DNA of 39,858 bases from Geosiphon pyriformis (Eukaryota > Glomeromycota > Glomeromycetes > Archaeosporales > Geosiphonaceae), in the NCBI GenBank assembly GCA_016748015.1, contig JAAOMT010000195.1, positions 43,104 to 82,961 on the forward strand, read 5' to 3'. Positions 31,096-39,858 of the stretch are shown in pieces. Both the position numbers and the translations under genes were made by a program. Below the pieces are notes generated by a model that did not search any database, had not been told where the DNA came from, and saw nothing but the letters and a program-made list of their open reading frames with translations. Within the stretch, counting starts at the first letter, position 1. Each line of letters begins with the position of its first letter.

Positions 31096-31775
31096 ATTGA
31101 GCTCTGTTGAAATCTAACTCTGTTAATTCCCCTTCTTAAAGTATTTCCTGAATTTCATTTTCGAGAATTACTTGTGTTATTTGAGTCTGTAATTTTTCAA
31201 ATTAAGCATTGATGATTTTTCCTAATTGATTACTGGTAACCGTATTCATTGCTTTGTTGAGTAAGATTTCTGGTTGATCCTGAAATGCTGTGTGTATTCA
31301 GTATATGGCTCGGGCCTGTGTAAATAAGTTGTTTTTTCCCACAAAATGTTCTAATTATTGTAGTATTCTTGTGTCAAATAATTGCTTTGTTTTATCTGTA
31401 TATAGATTTTGGATATTCACATGTTGTCCCAAGTAAAAATAACAATAGTTTTTTGGAAATTGTTGTATCCACCAATTCCAAGTTTCTTTAATCAACTCTT
31501 GGTATAGTGACTCTTTTGTCGACTCTTTTATTGCTAATTTTATTTTTGCAATGATTTTGTCAATGGTATTTTCTGTTTTCTTCTGTGTTCTATGTGGCAA
31601 TGTCTTTTTAGTGTCTTGATATTGGATGGTTTGTTGATTAATTGTAATTTCCATCTCTTGGTGTTGAATCAATTGAAAGAGTTGTTGTGCTAGTAAGTGG
31701 ATGTTGTCTGTAATTTCCATTTTTCTGATATTTCTTGTTGCATCTACCATGTCTTTATATATTCTTTTGATGGAT
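31085..31775 (-). pseudogene. Element C post-integrase domain, unknown function
   Basis: The frame 31355-31750 is open for 131 codons and its homology continues with stops to about 31090. It reads MVDATRNIRKMEITDNIHLL, LFQLIQHQEMEITINQQTI, NTIDKIIAKIKLAIKE, WNWWIQQFPKNYCYFYLGQ, NIQNLYTDKTKQLF, QARAIY. It is conserved in order and sequence with B (28771-29472). Predicted mostly helical, with an aromatic core; no catalytic motif is recognised. The preceding text (DRLKSYHN) is the integrase C-terminus, so this is a distinct module or a C-terminal extension. Confidence 0.65.
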
Positions 31776-31849
31776 TAATTTAATGTGTTGTTGTCAATGA
31801 TGATGATTGGTTCCAGATCTCATGGAATCTCCTCTGATTGGACTAGTAT

Positions 31850-33020
31850 CTTCTGTACTCCTAATTGTAAAATATTACTGGTGGATAGTAATGTGATGTT
31901 GTGATATGATTTCAGTCGATCTCTATGTGTTGCTTTGGTTAAGATTTTGTTATCCAGTCTTAATTTGTAAGCTCTATTCCATAGAATTTCTTCTATGTGA
32001 AATGGTCTATCTCATTTGGGGTCAAATTTTCTACTCCATTGTTTTTCTGCTTTGGTACAATATAAGAGTACTTTGTCTCCAATCTTGAATTCAACTGGTT
32101 TGTCTGGTAGTTGATTATCATGTCTTTTTTTCTGTTTCTCTTGTGACTTTTGTATATTATCAGCTGCTTTTCTTTGTTTGTTTTCCAATGTTTTCATTAA
32201 GTCATATGTTCTTCTTAACAATGTTTCTTGGAAATTCTCTTCTGTTATTGGTTCAGTTGGATATGTGTTAACCTCTATCTCAACTGGTAATGTTGCTGTT
32301 CTACTGTATATCAATTTAAATAGTGTTGCTTGTGTGGTGTCTTACTTCATTGTTTGATAAGCAAATAATACTGATAGTATAAACAAATCCTATTTGTCAT
32401 GGTTTTCTTGGCTGAGTTTCGCTATTACTTCACACAATGTTCTATTAAATCTTTCCACTAAACCATTGGTTTGTGGATGGTATGGTGATGATAGTGGTCT
32501 TTTAATTCCGAATCTTTGGCTCAATTCTGCTAATGTTTGGTTTACAAAATGGGTCTCTTAATCTAATAATAGTTTTCTTGAACACTCATGTCGACAAATC
32601 AGATCTTGATAAACAAATTCGGCAATGGATTCTGCATTCACTCTTTGAATTGCTTTTGCTTCTGGCCATTTAGTGAGATAGTCTATGGCTATTGTAATGT
32701 ATCTGTTTCCTCTGCTGGTAATTGTTAATGGTCCGACTAAGTCAATTCCAATGCAATCAAATGATTGTCCCACTTTGATTGGTTTTAACGGTTTATTTGG
32801 TCTGGTTTCTCCTCTTTTCTGACAAGCATCACAATTTTGAACATATTGAATAATGTTTGGATACATTGATGGCCAATAGTATCTTTTTCTGGTTCTTTTT
32901 ATGGTTGCTTTTTTATGAAAATGTCTTGCAGTTGGATTTGAGTGCATGTTGAACAGTATTGTCTCCTGGTTGGTTGATCTGAATTTTTTCTATTTTTCCA
33001 ATAAAGTATATTTTGGTAAG
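31850..33020 (-). pseudogene. Element C integrase
   Basis: 32558-32947 is open: TARHFHKKATIKRTRKRYYW, CDACQKRGE (zinc region), GIDLVGPLTITSRGNRYI (first Asp), YLTKWPEAKAI, LLLD then a stop (second Asp). HPQTNGLVERFNRTL (about 32440-32480) keeps the catalytic Glu, unlike element B. 32012-32314 is open: LPVEIEVNTYPTEPI, KKRHDNQLPDKPVEFKIGDK, VLLYCTKAEKQWSRKFD, the C-terminal GPY/F-type segment. The catalytic triad is complete, but stops and frame changes break the enzyme. Confidence 0.87.
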
Positions 33021-33224
33021 TGATAAAATATTTGGATTGTTGTTTGATCCTTTTTTATTCCAGTTGAGATAATTTCTCCTTGAACTGTTGAGTATCTATA
33101 TAATGTTGAAGTTGTTAATATTTATGTGTGTTTATCTTTTGTTATGTTGTTGTTGGATGTAGTTTGGTTTTGTTATATTTTTGAATTGAAATGTTTAGAT
33201 TTATCTCATTCATGACAAACCATC

Positions 33225-34680
33225 AGTATTTCTATTGTCTTTTCCCTTTTTATAATGTATAGTATAATTATATGGTGTGAGTGTCATTTTCCATCTTGAC
33301 TGTCTTTCATCTCCAAATTTTTGTTTTTGGAGTGATGTTAATTCTTTGTGATCTGTGTACACTTCAAAACTTCTGGCTCAAGTATTCTTTCCATTTCATG
33401 ACTGCTCAGTATATTGCTAAGTGTTTTTGTTCCAGTGTTCCATAGTTTTTTTCAGCTGGTATTAAGCCTTGGCTGGCAAATACTACTGGATGTTCTCTTC
33501 TATCCAGTTTTTTCTAAGATAGTGCTGCTCCTAATGCTTGATCTGATGCATCAATAGTAATAATGAATGGTTTGTTGTAATCTGGATAGATCAATACTGG
33601 TGCTTGAATGAGTTTTTCTCTTAAAATGTCAAAAGCTTTTTGTTGTATTTCCATCTATTTATATTTTATGTTCTTGGTTTGTAGATGGTTGAGTGGCTGA
33701 GCTATTTTAGAAAAGTTTTTGATGAAGTGACGATAATAGCTTGCAAATCCCAAGAATGATTTTAGTTCAGTCATATTGGTTGGCACTGGAAAGTTTTTTA
33801 CTATTTTTATCTTGTCTGGGTCTGTCTTGATACCATTTTTGCTGACTATATGTTCCAGAAACTTCAGTTCTGTTTTGCCAAAAAAGCACTTGGTAGTATT
33901 TAGCTTTAACCCTGTTCGTCGCAGTCTTTTGAATACTTGTTAAAAATGATGAAGATGATCATCAAATGTTCTTGAGAATACATTGGTGTCATCCAAGTAC
34001 ACAACTACTGATTTCCACAATAAGCCAGTATACACAATTTCCATTAGCCATTGGAAAGTTGCTGGGGCATTGGTTAAGCCAAATGGCATTACTTTAAATT
34101 TGAAATTCCCTTCTCTTGTGGTGAATGCCATTTTCTCTTTGTCAGCTGAATTCATAGCTACTTGTCAGTAACTGCTATCAAAGTCTAATGTTGAAAACCA
34201 TTTGTTTCCTCCAAAAGCATCAACTCTTGGATCCATAGAGTTGGATAACTGTCTCTATGAGTGACTTTATTGAGTTTTCTGTAGTCTACACAAAATCTGA
34301 TCTTTCCATTCTTCTTCCAGACAAGTACCACTGGTAATGACCATGGGCTCATTAATGACTGGATTAGCCTGTTGTCAAGCATTCTATTGATCTCTTGACG
34401 GATGATCTCATGGCTTGCTAGTGGTACTCTGTATGCTCTTTGTTTAATTGGCATTGCATCTCCAGTTTTGATCTGGTGTTGGATAATATCAGTTCTGCCA
34501 AATTCGTTTTTGCTGGCAAAGATATCATTAAAATTGTTGAATAACATCTTTAATTGCATCTGTTGAAGTGGATTTAGATTTCCCATGTTTATTTGCTTTA
34601 GCTGTTCTGGTTGTAACAAATAATATTCATTCCATCTATAGATTGTTTGTGACGTAATATTCACATATTCACACAATTGT
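33225..34680 (-). pseudogene. Element C reverse transcriptase and RNase H
   Basis: The RT N-terminal half is in the open frame 34185-34922: FNDIFASKNEFGRTDII, KQRAYRVPLASHEIIRQEI, MSPWSLPVVLVWKKNGKI, RFCVDYRKLN. A one-base loss near 34215 shifts the frame (B has KLFNAFG there). The second half (33940-34155) reads EKMAFTTREGNFKFKVMPFG then LTNAPATFQ, and VVYLDDTNVFS with both catalytic Asp kept. RNase H further left: ITIDASDQALGAAL and NYGTLEQKHLAIY, with stops. At motif C, C is better preserved than B (YLDD versus YLDN). Stops at 33955 and many below 33700 break it. Confidence 0.86.
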
Positions 34681-35440
34681 GGAAAGTCTGGAATGGTGCT
34701 TGGTGGTTGATTCTCAATTTCAGTGATCAAATATCTGAGAGTGGTTCCTTTCAGTATTTCCACAACATTTCCTGTATTGTTGTAGATAGGAATTTTGATA
34801 TGATTGTGGTTCTTGGCTGGTATGTGTAGATTGATAAGTCCAACTTTTTCTGTTTTACAAAGGCTTGTTTCCACTTCAAAAATTTGTGCCTGATCCTTCA
34901 CCTTTCTTTCTATTGCTAACATGTACTGGTCATATAGTGGAATAGAAATTGCTTAACTCATTGAGATAATTTCTTCTTGGTTAATAATTTTTTTCTTTGC
35001 CATATTGACTGATATGTCTATTCTACCCATAGATCTAAATCTTTATATCCATTTCACGGTTATCCCTAATTCTTCCTTATTTCCCACTGAAGCTAACTGA
35101 GCTATTTTAACCAGAGACAGGAATATTGCCTGTGCTATCTTCTTGTTTGGCTCTATAATATAGGCTTTTTCAGAGTTATTTTGTAGCATGGTGATAATAT
35201 TTTCTACATATCCCATGTCAATTATTTCTTCTCTTATATTAATCCTTTTTTTTGCTAAACTACTCCTAAATGCTAGTTGAACCATAGTTGTTGCTGGAAT
35301 TTTCAGTGCTACTTTGAGATCAATGCAGATGTGTGAATGTGGTTCCAATTTGATGGTGTCTTTTCCAGAATATCTCAGATCAAATCCTGCATCAGTATTA
35401 TGCGTGCATTTTGGCATGATACCCTTATTATTGTTACTAT
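34681..35440 (-). CDS. Element C dUTPase-like domain and linker to RT
   Basis: The open frame 35043-35417 (124 codons) carries four of the five dUTPase motifs: HNTDAGFDLRY (residues 6-16, motif 1), FRSSLAKKR (50-58, motif 2), EIIDMGYVENI (64-74, motif 3 with its catalytic Asp kept) and NKKIAQAIF (91-99, motif 4). After TAG-type interruption the fifth motif reads RFRSMGR, a damaged form of GFGSTGR. The linker DQYMLAIERKVKDQAQIFEV and HIKIPIYNNTGNVVEI (in 34185-34922) leads in the same frame to RT. Homologous to residues 190-420 of the B protein. Inferred role: dUTP hydrolysis during cDNA synthesis. Confidence 0.84.
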
Positions 35441-36330
35441 ACCATTTGAGTTCCTGCTCTTAGAGAGATTAGAAAGCACTATGTATATTTTGGAGTTCAA
35501 GTCAGAGTCTGAATTGTTGATATTCTTGTTGCCATATTGTGTGGAGCTGGAACCAGTGTTTTTGTTGTCTTCATTGTTAGAGTTGAAATCAGAATTGAAA
35601 ATTGATTCTGATTCTGATGCGCAGCTGCTGATTAGTTCTTCTTCCTTTAAGATCGTGTAGATTATGCATGGTGATAGATTGTAAATGAGGTCACATTCAT
35701 TACAATATTGGAAATCACATGGAATCAAACAGTGGTCATATAATCTGGTGTTTATTTGGACCAAACGTTGCTCTTGTTCTTCTTTTGTAGATGCCAAAGT
35801 TTGATAATGTTTATGAAACTCTTCTGGTTCCAGGAGATTTATGACCAGTTCTTTGTTCCAATCAAATTCTAAGGGTTCTGACAGGTTGTTCTTAACTTCT
35901 TTGATTTTTTTGGGTGATGCTTCTTGAATTTTGGCAAGGATCATTCTCCAGATTTCATCATTGTCATGTGGACAAATGTCCAATCATCGTACTGCTGTTC
36001 TTCAGGTGGCTTCTATGAGTGTTTCTTTTCTAATCCAATTGCTGATGAAGATCATGTACTGGCCCAAAGTGTCACACGTTCCTTTTTAACCAGGAATGTC
36101 GTTCCACATTCCTTTATTCAAGAGTGTCTCTCCACAAGCTAAACATGGTGTATTGTCCTATTTTCTCACTCAATTTGGTCTTCCAAAGTGTTCTATAATG
36201 CACGCATGGCAGTAGAATTGGATTGCTGTTGTGTATTTCTTATCATCACTACAGCATATGCCCATTGACAACAATTTTTTGTCGCAATCAACACATATCA
36301 GTTTTGGTTAACGATAGCTTAATAATTGTG
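35375..36330 (-). pseudogene. Element C Cys-rich module and acidic linker
   Basis: 35375-35983 is open for 202 codons (ICPHDNDEIWRMILAKIQEA, FDWNKELVINLLEPEEFHKH, DHCLIPCDFQYCNECDLIYN, a Ser/Asp/Asn-rich acidic tract). At its end a one-base loss near 35450 (AAGGAG to AAGAG) shifts out of the dUTPase frame. Upstream, with stops, the Cys pairs are CVDC (36284-36295), CC (about 36252-36257), CHAC (about 36200-36211) and CLAC (36134-36145). First to last Cys span 162 bases, the same as in B. The CDHC/YCNEC cluster adds a further candidate zinc site. No named zinc-finger family is recognised. Confidence 0.7.
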
Positions 36331-36599
36331 GTGATGTATATGTATAAAGGGTGTAACTGGCTGTTAGTAGTGGCTCCTCTTTCTTCACTTTTCTTTTTTC
36401 TTTTTCTCTCTTATCCTATTTCCAAATTGGTGGTTCTTCTAAGTCATGGTCAGTGTCCCAGGCTTGGTCTGCGTTCCAGGCAGGTTCTGTTCTCTTCTGT
36501 TTTTCTTTATCATTGTCATCTCATAAAAGTATTGGTGGCAGTTCATTGTGTTCTTTGTTGGCCCACAAGACTTGATACGCTTCCCAGGTAGGTTTTGGT

Positions 36600-37500
36600 T
36601 TTTCTTCTTTAAGATCAATTAGTGGTGCTGTGGTATTGGTAGCTTTGAAGTGACCACACGTTGCTGGTACTTGTGTGTATTGACCATTCTGGCTGAGTAC
36701 TAGTTCTTGAGTCATTCAATTGAGCACGGCATTGGTTTTAGATAGCCAGTCATTACCAATTAATACTTGGTATTAGGTGGCTTTCATTACCAGAACTTTG
36801 ATGGGTACTATGATGCCATTGACTTCAATTTAAAAGTCATCAATTTCGCCAATTGGGGTTTTGGTGGCTCCATCTGTAGTGATAATTCTGGCACTGGCAG
36901 CGTGATTAACTCGGCAACCTAATTGATCTATGAATTGTCGGGTGATGATGCTGCCTGCTAAACCACTGTTAAGGATTAATTTGATAAAATAGCCATCGAT
37001 CTTGGTGTCAGTGTATATGGCCATGATTAGTTTCTCTTCAAATGCTGCTCTACTGAATAATGGTGTATCTAATGGTTCCTCGAGTTCAAATGGAAAGATG
37101 GCATCCAAAAATTCATTTTCGGTGATTGTAGTAGGTGGGATATTATTGGTAGGTGGTTGTTGTTGTTGTTCGATTCTTTAATTGCTGGATGCAGCATCTT
37201 CTGGAGTCACCAGAAGATTTAAATAGTGTTGGGAATTTGGGTTTTGGATGAGACTGGAGCCTGAATTCCACTGACGAGATTCTGATTGTTGGTAGAAAGA
37301 GCTGGGAATCAGTTGATGTACAACCATCACTGATCTCCAGTTTTGGGTGATCCTTAATCTTAGGTTCTCTGATGTTATTTGAGCTGGGTTTGCTGGTGGT
37401 GTTTGAATGGTGGGTGTTTGATAGATTGCTGGTGGCTGTGGTTGATATATTACTTGTGGCTGTGCCTAATAAATTGCTTGTAGCGGCAGTTGATAAATTG
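36600..37500 (-). pseudogene. Element C protease and gag-pol linker
   Basis: 36830-37108 is open: DAIFPFELEEPLDTPLFSRA, MAIYTDTKIDGYFIKLILNS, GLAGSIITRQFIDQLGCRVN, RIITTDGATKTPIGEIDDF. This is the retropepsin fold; the expected LDSG reads LNSG (AAC), so the catalytic Asp is lost, the same site as in B. After a stop: VPIKVLVMKAT and VLIGNDWLSKTNAVLN; 36521-36715 continues TCGHFKATNTTAPLIDLKEE and PTWEAYQVLWANKEHNELPP. Upstream the linker reads PIYQPPVYQTSIYQ. The frame is -1 relative to the CCHC frame, as in B. Confidence 0.76.
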
Positions 37501-37769
37501 AAGTTTGATAAACTGGTGGTTGATAAATTGGTTGGTGCATTATAGGCAGGTAAATGGGTTGGTATTGGTCTTGATTCGGGTGATGATTTGAAGTTTGGAA
37601 CTGGCAGTTGGGTTTCTATATTGATTTTCTGATCATAGATTGTTATAAGTATGGCAGTTGGCTTTGATGTGCCTTTGTTTACCACAGTTGTGGCAGACAC
37701 ACATTTCTGGCTGCCATGACTGATTAGATAACGACAATGAACATGACTGATTTTGGAAACAATTTGCAT
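37143..37769 (-). other. Long alternative open frame over the gag-pol linker of C (Ser/Thr-rich)
   Basis: 208 codons are open in an element otherwise full of stops: NLSTTSLSNFNLSTAATSN, then HPKLEISDGCTSTDSQ and LFKSSGDSRRCCIQQL. It is not the CCHC frame (CVCHNCGKQRHIKANC, about 37650-37710) nor the protease frame. The matching frame of B is nearly open over the conserved part. It has few CAA, CAG, CGA or TGG codons, so it is intrinsically resistant to C-to-T stops; survival alone is weak evidence of coding. Confidence 0.35.
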
Positions 37770-39201
37770 TTCCCTGATTGTTATGCCATTAAGGAGGTTG
37801 ATAAATCGTGTGTTTGTCAGCTAAGTATTCCTCTAATTTCTAATTAATTGAATCACTGAATTGCTTTAATTTGGAATCCAATTAAGATGATCTATTCATT
37901 GCTAGATTTACAGCTTGAGTGTGATTAGCTTCTAGTTTAGCTGCTTCAAAATCTCTGGCATATGTGACTGCAGTTGGAAAGTCCACTGGGTGTATTGGAC
38001 ATACTCATTGTAGGATGCTACTGTACAATCCTCTAATAAATTGATTTAAAATCTGTGGCACTGTAAAATAGTTGGCTTGGATGGCTTGTATTTGGCATAA
38101 ATTTCTATGGAAGCATCCCAAGTAGGTAGTGACTGCTTCAGTGTCTTCTTGTCTGATCATTGTAAAGGTGTTGGCTAATTTGTTGATACTATTATTGTTG
38201 CTAAAGTATCACAAAAATTCAGTTTTGAATCCATTAAAATTTTGGGGTTTGACAGCAAAACTTTGATACCATGCATTAGTGGTATTCTGGAGAAAGTAAG
38301 GGATTACTTACATCACTCTAGCATCATCTTAATTATTGGCTGTAATAGTTTTGGCTACATCATTTAATCAAACTTGGGCATTGTCTTCTTTATCATTGAA
38401 TTTGTCAAGTTTTGCAATGAGTGCATAAGCCATTTGTTGTTGCTGTGGTGGTGGAAGTTGAAGTGGTTATTGTTGTATGGGTTGTTGGAGTGGTAGTTGA
38501 AGTGACGATTGTATGGGTTCAGCTATTGGATTAATTGGTGGTTGATTGATGATGATTACTGGAAGTAAGTTTTGTTGATTTATTAAATTGGGGTTTCAAT
38601 TATCCTGAGTTGGTGGTATCTGAATATTCGGAGTTTTGATTTCCAAATTTTCTGGGTTTAGATTTTGCTGGGTTTGAAGATTTGGGGTTTCAAATTCTGG
38701 GTTTTCAGTAATCAGGTTTTGGTAAGTGAATTCTTGATCTTTAGCTTCTTCTTCTTTCTCTTCTTCTGATTTTGTTACTTCCCATAGATCAAAAATTCCG
38801 AAATCTGGGGGAGGCAGTGGCGATCGGAGTCCTGATGGTGTTGATGATTACGAGTTAAATCCTTCAAATTATGTATCATATGGTTCTAATAATTTTGCTT
38901 TTTTTTGTTTACTTTGGAATGAGAATCGTCCAAATGCTGATGTTGTGTTTGATGTGATTGTGCCAGTAAATGTAATATTAATGGTACTTCTGGGTGTATA
39001 GTAGTATGATGGATTAGTTGGGGACTCAACTCTTGTTTTCTTCCAAGTAGGTGGTTGTATTCTTTTGGGTATTACTGCTGGTGTTTGCAGTTTTCCTTTG
39101 CCTTTGCTCGCATAAGTAATGGGGTATTTTCGCTGTGTGTAGTGTTCAATTTCTTTGTTGATTTCCATGATGATGGAGGTGAAATTGTAATTTGTTGACA
39201 G
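37620..39201 (-). pseudogene. Element C gag, N-terminus cut by LTR D
   Basis: The right end (38869-39168) is open for 99 codons: MEINKEIEHYTQRKYPI, PPTWKKTRVESPTNPSYYYT, FGRFSFQSKQKKAKLLE, matching B from about 21470. A Gln/Asn/Pro-rich linker follows (about 38450-38750). The capsid-like domain begins MAYALIAKLDKFNDKEDNAQ near 38435 and continues PYFLQNTTNAWYQSF, TTYLGCFHRN and LNQFIRGLYSS. The CCHC knuckle CHNCGKQRHIKANC is at about 37655-37700. Stops at expected Gln/Trp codons interrupt it. The gag N-terminus corresponding to B 21216-21450 is missing because D begins at 39202. Confidence 0.82.
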
Positions 39202-39302
39202 TGTTACGGTTTAAGAATTTAACAAAAAGAATCATAAAAATAATACAAACTATTCAATCATAATATAGCACAGTAATAATCTTAGAAAGGTAATGATTAA
39301 CA

Positions 39303-39393
39303 TAGTAGCAAACACCATTTCGCGATAGTGGCAAGCACTAGTTTACAATAGCAGCCAACACCAACTGGTGATAACAGCAAGCACCAGATTGAA
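39303..39393 (+). repeat. 23-bp tandem repeat in LTR D, 4 copies
   Basis: Units at 39303-39325, 39326-39348, 39349-39371 and 39372-39393 follow the pattern TAGYRGCAARCACCANNTTGCGA, diverged from each other. It lies about 40-130 bases upstream of the TATA-like core, a position compatible with promoter elements. Confidence 0.8.
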
Positions 39394-39432
39394 ATATCAA
39401 AAAGAAAGTATTTTCTTGTAGAACTACAAACA

Positions 39433-39442
39433 TGTATATATA
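39433..39442 (+). promoter_or_regulatory. TATA-like core of LTR D
   Basis: TGTATATATA followed by CAGTAG is conserved at the same relative position in B (20549, 29711) and C (30825-30834, inverted), while surrounding sequence has diverged. Likely core promoter. Confidence 0.5.
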
Positions 39443-39858
39443 CAGTAGTTTTAATATTGGGAAAGAATCAATCAAGTAATAAAAATCATAACTTATCAAA
39501 TCATACTTTTAAATTAAATATCCCAAGAAACCTTTAAAAATCAAAAAGAAATGAAAAAAAATATTTAAAACGGAACTATCACAACCCAAAGTATTTAGAA
39601 ACTTACTTGTATTATTTATTGAATGAAACTATCATTCATCAACTGAATCTCTTGGAAGAATAATCTTTGATCAAGATTATTCACGTTGTTACTAATTGAT
39701 AAAAGCTTTATTGTAAGAATTAGAAAAGCGCTAAAGACCATTAACATTCTGTGTTTCTAGATTAGAGAAACACATCAGGCAATTGCAAGGATAGCCTCAG
39801 AGAAGACCCCAGACAGTGGGTAGATTTCAGTTCAGCCTCTGAGAAGGAGTACATAAAC

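Larger units (their letters stand above)
30154..39201 (-). mobile_element. Ty3/gypsy LTR retrotransposon C with dUTPase, same family as B, interrupted by D
   Basis: Minus-strand element. Its 3' LTR end is at 30154 (plus strand TGTTATGAG, the inverse of the B-type LTR end). The internal region runs from 31078 to 39201 and ends inside gag at the start of LTR D, so the gag N-terminus, PBS and 5' LTR are outside the window. Domain order from right to left: gag, protease, Cys module, dUTPase, RT, RNase H, integrase, post-integrase domain. It was inserted into the 3' LTR of B. The predicted target duplication is about GATGG (30149-30153); its partner is not in the window. Confidence 0.9.
39202..39858 (+). 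repeat. Start of a fourth LTR (element D or solo LTR), runs off the window
   Basis: TGTTACGG at 39202 abruptly replaces gag homology. The sequence is collinear with B-type LTRs in plus orientation: ATGTATATATACAGTAG (39432-39448) equals B's ATGTATATATAGCAGTAG, CTAATTGATAAAAGC equals CTAATTGATTAAAG, and AAGGATAGCCTCAGAGAAG equals GAGGATAGCTTACCAGAAG. It is therefore a related but diverged family. The preceding GACAG (39197-39201) would be the target duplication. No coding sequence is seen in these 657 bases. Confidence 0.75.

Noticed and set aside
35337-36591. Several plus-strand frames of 70-120 codons across element C
   Set aside because: They are antisense shadows of the minus-strand pol gene, without recognisable domains.
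39303-39393. 23-bp repeats considered as a CRISPR array
   Set aside because: Units are directly tandem with no spacers and diverge from each other; the context is an LTR in a eukaryotic genome.

Overview
This AT-rich, CpG-poor window is almost entirely transposable-element sequence from a fungus. The closest protein families I can recall are the LINEs and Ty3/gypsy elements of arbuscular mycorrhizal fungi (Glomeromycotina, Rhizophagus-like). That is a judgement from memory, not a database match. Only one possible host gene is visible: the 5' end of a coiled-coil protein (1-274, minus strand) that runs off the left edge. No rRNA, tRNA, CRISPR or bacterial-type feature was seen.

Layout. (1) 1-274: coiled-coil gene start, with 21-bp DNA repeats encoding heptads. 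(2) 275-1385: extremely AT-rich spacer. (3) 1386-8060, minus: near full-length but decayed LINE (copy 1) with RRM and CCHC domains in ORF1, then APE-type endonuclease, reverse transcriptase, RNase H and a C-terminal region. (4) 8061-8786: AT-rich spacer. (5) 8787-12573, minus: second LINE copy, cut inside its endonuclease region. (6) 12574-30153, plus: Ty3/gypsy element B, inserted into LINE copy 2. (7) 12804-20547, plus: a different Ty3/gypsy element A, nested in the 5' LTR of B with a 4-bp ATGT target duplication, splitting B's TATA-like core. (8) 30154-39201, minus: element C, the same family as B, inserted into B's 3' LTR. (9) 39202-39858: the start of a fourth related LTR (D), inserted into the gag of C and running off the window. 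The order of events is LINE copy 2, then B, then A and C, then D.

Function. Each gypsy element has the order gag (CCHC knuckle) - protease - Cys-rich module - RT - RNase H - integrase - extra post-integrase domain. B and C also carry a complete dUTPase-like domain between a Cys-rich module and RT. The Cys module has exactly the same 54-codon Cys spacing in both copies. A has no dUTPase but has a shorter, different Cys module in the same place.

Decay. All elements look dead. Stops mostly arise at expected Gln (CAA/CAG), Trp (TGG) and Arg (CGA) codons. Many catalytic Asp/Glu are replaced by Asn/Lys through G-to-A changes. About 970 bases of the A gag region contain no CG dinucleotide. This fits methylation-driven deamination or a RIP-like process. 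The most interesting items are the Cys-module/dUTPase pol architecture, the shared post-integrase domain, the possible overlapping frame at the gag-pol junction, and the exactly resolvable nested insertions.
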